From JAKVBK01 sp022447275 (GTDB lineage: Bacteria; Pseudomonadota; Alphaproteobacteria; Rhodobacterales; Rhodobacteraceae): 64,000 nucleotides of DNA. The notes beneath the pieces are model-generated. The model worked only from the letters and a program-made list of their open reading frames with translations, was not told the DNA's origin and did no database searches. Both the position numbers and the translations under genes were made by a program. Positions within the stretch are counted from its first letter, which is position 1. Each line of letters begins with the position of its first letter. The stretch lies in the NCBI GenBank assembly GCA_047125605.1, contig CP138932.1:1240001-1304000 (forward strand), given 5' to 3'. Positions 60,136 through 64,000 of the stretch are shown in pieces.

Positions 60136-60168
60136 AACGCCCCCGGGTGACCTGCACACGGGGGCGTT
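60136..60168 (-). terminator. Intra-operon terminator between dctP and dctQ
   Basis: AACGCCCCCG (60136-60145) and CGGGGGCGTT (60159-60168) form a perfect 10-bp stem; on the minus strand it is followed by TTCTTG. It lies 15 bases after the dctP stop. Partial termination here would give more binding protein than permease. Confidence 0.75.
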
Positions 60169-60183
60169 CCCAATTCATGGCGA

Positions 60184-61263
60184 TCAGCCAGCCAACACGC
60201 GGTTGCGCTGACGGACAAACTCGCCATCCGACTTCAGAAGCCAGTCAGACGACTTCGCCAGCGATGCGTCGAAGCTGTTGCGGATCTTGGCATAGAGCTC
60301 GTCGCCCATGTTCTCGTCCAGAACCTCTTTCGAGGCGGCGCCGAAGGCATCCCAGATGTCATCGGAGAACTGCAGCGTCTTCACGCCCTGTGCCTGCAGG
60401 CGGGCCAGAGCACCACCGTTGTTGGCCAGCGTGTTGGACAGCTGCCAGTGGGTGGTGGCCTTGGCGGCGTTGTCCACGATGGCTTGCTGTGCCGGCGTCA
60501 GGCTTTCCCAGACGTCGAGGTTCATGCCGCATGCGAGGCCCGAGCCGGGCTCGTGGAAGCCGGCGGTGTAGTACACCTTGGCAACTTCCTGGAAGCCGGC
60601 GCGTTCGTCGGCGAAGGGGCCAACCCACTCGAGGCCGTCCAGGGCGCCAGAGGACAGGGCCTGATACAGTTCGCCGCCGGGGATGTTCTGAACCGAGGCG
60701 CCGAGGCGGCCGAGGACCTGACCACCGAGGCCGGGCATACGGAAGCGCAGACCCTGCAGGTCTTCAGCGGAGTTCAGCTCTTCGCGGAACCAGCCACCGG
60801 ACTGGGAACCGGAGTTACCTGCCTGGAACGACTTCAGGCCGAAGATCTGGCCCAGTTCGTCATGCAGTTCCTGGCCACCATCGTTGTAGTACCAGTTGGT
60901 CAGTTCTTGCGCGGTGGCGCCGAAGGGCACAGCCGTGTAGAACGCATAGCCCGGGTGCTGGCCCAGGAAGTAGTAGTCAGCCGAGTGATAGAGGTCAGCC
61001 TGGCCCGAAGACACAGCGTCAAACACCTCGAAAGCGCCGACGAGTTCGCCTGGAGCCTTCTTTTCGATGGTTACGCTGCCGTCGGACATCGCAGTCACAG
61101 CGTCGGCAAAGTAAGTGGCCGCGTCATCGAGCACGGCGAAGCCGCGCGGCCAGGACGTGACCATTGTCAGCGTACGGCCATGGCCGGCCGCGATGGCCGG
61201 TGCAGCGAGAGCAGTTGCAGCGGTGCCGAGTGCACCAGCGCGTAGGAATGAACGACGATCCAT
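60184..61263 (-). CDS. dctP: TRAP transporter substrate-binding protein DctP, TakP-like
   Basis: A periplasmic solute receptor (359 residues). The N-terminus MDRRSFLRAGALGTAATALA has an RRxFL twin-arginine signal, cleaved near AIA. The mature protein carries the DctP core: LVGAFEVFDAVSSGQADLYH, GNSGSQSGGWFREELNSAED, the carboxylate-binding Arg175 in LQGLRFRMPGLGG, and GALDGLEWVGPFADERAGFQ with Trp213. GGWFR, PGGELYQAL and EWVGPFADE match the alpha-keto-acid-binding TakP of Rhodobacter sphaeroides, so a keto or hydroxy acid is the likely ligand (inference). It is transcribed first in the operon, divergent from the histidine kinase gene. Confidence 0.9.
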   Translation of the reverse strand: MDRRSFLRAGALGTAATALAAPAIAAGHGRTLTMVTSWPRGFAVLDDAATYFADAVTAMSDGSVTIEKKAPGELVGAFEVFDAVSSGQADLYHSADYYFLGQHPGYAFYTAVPFGATAQELTNWYYNDGGQELHDELGQIFGLKSFQAGNSGSQSGGWFREELNSAEDLQGLRFRMPGLGGQVLGRLGASVQNIPGGELYQALSSGALDGLEWVGPFADERAGFQEVAKVYYTAGFHEPGSGLACGMNLDVWESLTPAQQAIVDNAAKATTHWQLSNTLANNGGALARLQAQGVKTLQFSDDIWDAFGAASKEVLDENMGDELYAKIRNSFDASLAKSSDWLLKSDGEFVRQRNRVLAG

Positions 61264-61497
61264 GGATTCCCTCACCTTGTCGCCCACCCAGCGGGTGAGC
61301 AGGTCGTTTCATTAAGTGTCGTGCCGGCATGTATAGCGAGGAGGACTGCATGGGAAAATACCCACCACTACGCAGTCGCCGCATCAATCCTCCGCAAAAA
61401 TACAACGCGCCAGCGACTTGCAAACTGACCCGCAATTGCGCCAGATCAAGGAAGATTGTGCAATTTAAGCTGCACAGACAGAGGGAAATGCCACCGA

Positions 61498-62928
61498 ATG
61501 CGGCTGATTGCGCTAAATTATACGCAAAAGATTTATCTGCTCGCGACGCTGCCGCTGATTTTTGCCGTCACCGCCATCAGCCTCGTGGTGGCCTATCAGG
61601 CCCGCGAAGTGGCCAGCCGCGAGGTTGCGCAGCTGGAAACCCAGTTGTTGGAAGCCAAGAAACTGGAATTGCGCAATTACCTCACCATCGCCCGGAACGG
61701 CTTCTTTCCGATCTACGGTCGCGCCCAGCCCGACGATCAGGATGCCAAGGACCGGGTCATTCAGATGCTCGTGGCCATGACATGGGGCAAAGACGGCTTT
61801 TTCTTCGTGTTCGATTATGACGGTGTCAATCTCGTCAGCCCACGCCAAACAGCCCTGATCAACCGCGATCTCACAGGACTGACTGACAGCGAAGGCACCG
61901 AGATCACGGACCGCTTAATCGAAATTGCGCGCTCTGGGGCCGGGTATCACACCTATATGTGGGAAAAACCATCGACCGGCGAAGAAGCACGCATGATTAC
62001 ATATGTCGCGGGCCTTCAGAGCTGGCGCTGGGCGGTGGGCACCGGCTTGTTCATCGACGACGTGCTTGAAACCGTCGCCGCAGCCCGTGCAGAGACAGAG
62101 GCGCGCATCGCCTCCACATTCCGCTGGATCGGCATCATTACGGTCGGGGCGCTGGCTCTTGTCGGCGCGTCGGGGCTGTTTTTGAACCTGCGCGAGGCGC
62201 GCCTCGCAGACGCCAAGCTACGTGCGCTGACCCAGCGCATCGTCGACACCCAGGAAGAAGAGCGCGGCCGCGTTGCCCGTGAATTGCACGATTCGATCAG
62301 CCAAATCCTTGTCGGCGTGCGATATGCGCTGGAATTGGCGCGCAAAAAGCTCTTGAAAGGCGAGCCCAGCGCCGCCGACAACCTGGAACGCGGGATCGAT
62401 GGGCTGTCCGGCGCCATTCAAGAGGTTCGGCGGATCAGCCGAGACCTGCGCCCCGGCATGCTGGATGATCTGGGTCTGGGCCCTGCCCTGCAGGCCCTGA
62501 CCGAAGATTTCGGCGCGCGCACGGGCATTTCCACGGCGTTTGAAACCGTGGTCTTTCGGGGGCGGCTCGATGGCGAGGCGCGCATTGCGCTTTATAGGGT
62601 TGCGCAGGAAGCCCTCACCAATATCGAGCGCCATTCGGGCGCCTCCTCCATGTCCATGCGGGTTTGGGGCCACTCGCGCGGCGCAACATTGCGGATTGCC
62701 GATGATGGCATCGGGATCGAAGCCGGGCGCAAGAGCCGCGGCAAAGACCCGGCAAATCCCGCTGGCGGGCTTGGCCTTCGCAACATGCAGGAGCGCATCG
62801 ACCAGCTGGGCGGCACATTGCGCCTGATGTCATCGCGCTCGGGAACGGTTATAGAGGCCGAGATACCGCTTTCACACATGCTGCCGCCCGAAAGCGGCAC
62901 GACGGAGCCGACGAGACACAGCGCATGA
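61498..62928 (+). CDS. Cache-domain sensor histidine kinase (NarL-type partner)
   Basis: A membrane sensor kinase of 476 residues. Helix 1 is at about 11-32. A periplasmic single-Cache domain follows (about 35-190) with WGKDGFFFVFDYDGVNLVSP and the closing WRWAVGTGLFIDD. Helix 2 is at about 210-228. The HisKA_3 dimerisation domain holds the phosphoacceptor His264 in RVARELHDSISQILVGVRYA, and the ATPase domain has ADDGIGIE and GGLGLRNMQERIDQLGG. Its stop overlaps the response-regulator start (ATGA). Being divergent from a TRAP operon for organic acids, it probably senses the same type of carboxylate and controls uptake (inference). The start at 61498 is the Met closest to the first helix. Confidence 0.9.
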   Translation: MRLIALNYTQKIYLLATLPLIFAVTAISLVVAYQAREVASREVAQLETQLLEAKKLELRNYLTIARNGFFPIYGRAQPDDQDAKDRVIQMLVAMTWGKDGFFFVFDYDGVNLVSPRQTALINRDLTGLTDSEGTEITDRLIEIARSGAGYHTYMWEKPSTGEEARMITYVAGLQSWRWAVGTGLFIDDVLETVAAARAETEARIASTFRWIGIITVGALALVGASGLFLNLREARLADAKLRALTQRIVDTQEEERGRVARELHDSISQILVGVRYALELARKKLLKGEPSAADNLERGIDGLSGAIQEVRRISRDLRPGMLDDLGLGPALQALTEDFGARTGISTAFETVVFRGRLDGEARIALYRVAQEALTNIERHSGASSMSMRVWGHSRGATLRIADDGIGIEAGRKSRGKDPANPAGGLGLRNMQERIDQLGGTLRLMSSRSGTVIEAEIPLSHMLPPESGTTEPTRHSA

Positions 62929-63593
62929 CCCAAGAAATCGCAGTTCCCCCCGCCCCGCCCACCCGCGTTATGATCGTGGACGACCATCCAATGGTGGCCG
63001 AAGGGGTGCAGGCAATCCTTGAAAGCTTTGACGATATCGAGGTGGTGGCCACCCTGTCGGACGGGCCAGCGGCTGTTGCAGCCGTCACGGGGCTGACGCC
63101 GGACGTGATCCTGATGGATCTGAACATGCCCGGCCTGACCGGACTTTCGGCAACTGAAATGATCCTGGAGAAACTGCCCGAAACCCGCATCCTCATCCTG
63201 TCGATGCATGACAGCCCCGAATATATTTCTACAGCCCTGTCCCATGGCGCGCGCGGCTACATCCTCAAAGATGTCCCGACGGAGAAGATCAAGGAAGCCA
63301 TTGACGGTGTCATGGCCGGGCAGCGCTACCTGTGTACTGGCGCGGAAGCGCGCCTTGATCCGGCCACGCCCGACGGCCGCGAGCCGCTGACATCGCGCGA
63401 GCAAACGGTGTTGCTGCAATTGGCGCAGGGAAAGCTGAACAAGGAAGTCGCCGGGGCGCTGGAGATTTCGGTGCGCACCGTCGAGACACATCGCAAGAAC
63501 ATTAAACGCAAGCTCGGGATCAGCTCTACCGCCGGTCTGACCCGCTATGCGATGGAGCACGGCATGCTGCAAGGAACCGGCCGCCACTTCTAA
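62925..63593 (+). CDS. NarL/FixJ-family response regulator
   Basis: A DNA-binding response regulator (222 residues) paired with the upstream kinase. The receiver domain shows the acidic pocket VMIVDDHPMVAEG, the phosphoacceptor Asp65 in DVILMDLNMPGLTG, the Ser switch in ILSMHDSPEY and the Lys in GYILKDVPTEKI. The LuxR-type helix-turn-helix is at about 150-210: PLTSREQTVLLQLAQGKLNK, EVAGALEISVRTVETHRKNI, KRKLGISSTAGLTRYAMEHG. It is translated in overlap with the kinase gene. The likely target is the divergent dctP promoter. Confidence 0.93.
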   Translation: MTQEIAVPPAPPTRVMIVDDHPMVAEGVQAILESFDDIEVVATLSDGPAAVAAVTGLTPDVILMDLNMPGLTGLSATEMILEKLPETRILILSMHDSPEYISTALSHGARGYILKDVPTEKIKEAIDGVMAGQRYLCTGAEARLDPATPDGREPLTSREQTVLLQLAQGKLNKEVAGALEISVRTVETHRKNIKRKLGISSTAGLTRYAMEHGMLQGTGRHF

Positions 63594-63795
63594 ACATCTG
63601 CGCTGCAACGGGCTTTCACGCCTCGGCCAGACCGGCAAACAGAGCCGATGCCCCCCCCCTCGCGCGCCCTCTGCAGGTGCCCGCCACCCCGTAGGTTTCG
63701 GCCTGTACGTGGGGTTATTCACCCCGCCGCGCCCCATCAGGGAAAGAAAAATGCGCAAAATGCACTTTTCGCGACATTTTCTCTGCGCTTTGCCG

Positions 63796-63824
63796 TTGAC
63801 GTTCCTGTTGGGGCTTTCTAGGTT
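63796..63824 (+). promoter_or_regulatory. Predicted promoter of the ILV leader
   Basis: TTGACG (63796-63801) and TAGGTT (63819-63824) are spaced by 17 bases, 25 bases before the leader-peptide ATG. The -35 is near-consensus and the -10 is weak. Confidence 0.5.
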
Positions 63825-63848
63825 TGCCTTCGAAATTGGAAGGTCGCA

Positions 63849-63896
63849 ATGAAAAGCATTCTAGTAGTCGTCGTTCACAGGCGCATGGTCCGGTAG
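63849..63896 (+). CDS. Branched-chain amino acid leader peptide
   Basis: A 15-residue open frame MKSILVVVVHRRMVR ending in TAG, with GGAAGG about 7 bases before the ATG. Codons 4-9 read Ile-Leu-Val-Val-Val-Val in a row. That composition is the classic sensor of an attenuator responding to charged tRNA-Ile, -Leu and -Val. A pairing segment begins inside its end and an intrinsic terminator follows (see the attenuator entry). The peptide itself has no function beyond ribosome positioning. Confidence 0.85.
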   Translation: MKSILVVVVHRRMVR

Positions 63897-63955
63897 ACCC
63901 GGCACCATAACGGTGAACCATGCGCCCCCGCCCTGACAAGGACCGGGGGCTTTTT
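63882..63955 (+). promoter_or_regulatory. Transcription attenuator (antiterminator/terminator) of an ilv-type operon
   Basis: The terminator stem GCCCCCG (63924-63930) / CGGGGGC (63944-63950) is followed by TTTTT. A competing perfect 9-bp pair joins GCGCATGGT (63882-63890, within the last leader codons) with ACCATGCGC (63917-63925), which takes the first two bases of the terminator stem. A ribosome stalled on the Ile-Leu-Val run would leave the first segment free, so the competing pair forms and blocks termination. A ribosome reaching the TAG would cover it, allowing the terminator to form. Confidence 0.8.
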
Positions 63956-63985
63956 ATTACCCACCTCCCAACCGCAGACGAAGAC

Positions 63986-64000
63986 ATGAACAGCAAAGAC
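63986..64000 (+). CDS. Start of the attenuated gene, cut by window end
   Basis: An ATG at 63986, 36 bases after the terminator stem, opens a frame MNSKD running off the window. Only five codons are visible, so it cannot be identified. From the leader peptide composition the best guess is acetolactate synthase large subunit or another branched-chain biosynthesis gene. The ribosome site (GACGAAGAC) is weak. Confidence 0.35.

Noticed and set aside
1..64000. CRISPR array, insertion sequence, prophage or integrated element
   Set aside because: I saw no regularly spaced direct repeats, transposase or integrase motifs, or attachment-site duplication at the tRNA-Pro gene.

Overview
The window looks like a chromosomal core segment of a marine Roseobacter-group alphaproteobacterium (Rhodobacterales, Rhodobacteraceae). 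The basis is high GC, dense ATG-overlapping operons, and several familiar alphaproteobacterial neighbourhoods: lptF-lptG-lptD-surA-pdxA-rsmA, DUF177-rpmF-plsX-fabH-ihfA-merR, SPOR-nagZ-scpA-scpB, a long two-domain dCTP deaminase, and a TRAP transporter beside a Cache histidine kinase. I saw no prophage, transposase, CRISPR array or rRNA operon. One tRNA is present, tRNA-Pro(GGG).

Layout. 1-7.6 kb: start of pepA, then divergently the outer-membrane biogenesis operon lptF-lptG-lptD-surA-pdxA-rsmA. 7.6-15.7 kb: DUF4167 protein, prmC-prfA-DUF1499, an operon with an M20 amidohydrolase and two different agmatinase-family enzymes, mazG, and an HNH endonuclease. 16-25.7 kb: esterase-alkA, MFS permease, cysS-cimA-phytoene-synthase-like gene, and an aminotransferase / isocitrate-lyase-like / SDR trio. 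25.7-26.5 kb: a frameshifted secreted metalloprotease with a VPLPA (PEP-CTERM-like) tail. 26.5-31 kb: uup, olsB, msrB, bamE, DUF177. 31-36.7 kb: rpmF, plsX-fabH-ihfA-merR, tRNA-Pro, dcd. 36.8-45 kb: scpAB-nagZ-SPOR, argS, glcB. 45.2-47.6 kb: DUF2256 zinc-ribbon protein, photolyase, a relic of another VPLPA tail, and an orphan secreted protein. 47.7-56.4 kb: pepN, glnE, YbaK, DUF2852, RDD, bpt. 56.6-63.6 kb: TRAP transporter dctM-dctQ-dctP and a divergent two-component system. 63.8-64 kb: a branched-chain-amino-acid leader peptide with an attenuator, running into a gene cut by the window end.

Most genes are housekeeping: envelope assembly, translation, amino-acid metabolism and chromosome condensation. 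The least ordinary parts are the complete-looking ILV attenuator at the right end, two independent remnants of VPLPA-CTERM (exosortase-type) proteins, an operator-like triple repeat upstream of the DUF2852 gene, an extragenic palindrome after argS, and the unusually large TRAP permease. I found no clearly undescribed multi-gene system. The best leads for new biology are the ureohydrolase pair with its amidohydrolase and the aminotransferase/lyase/SDR trio.
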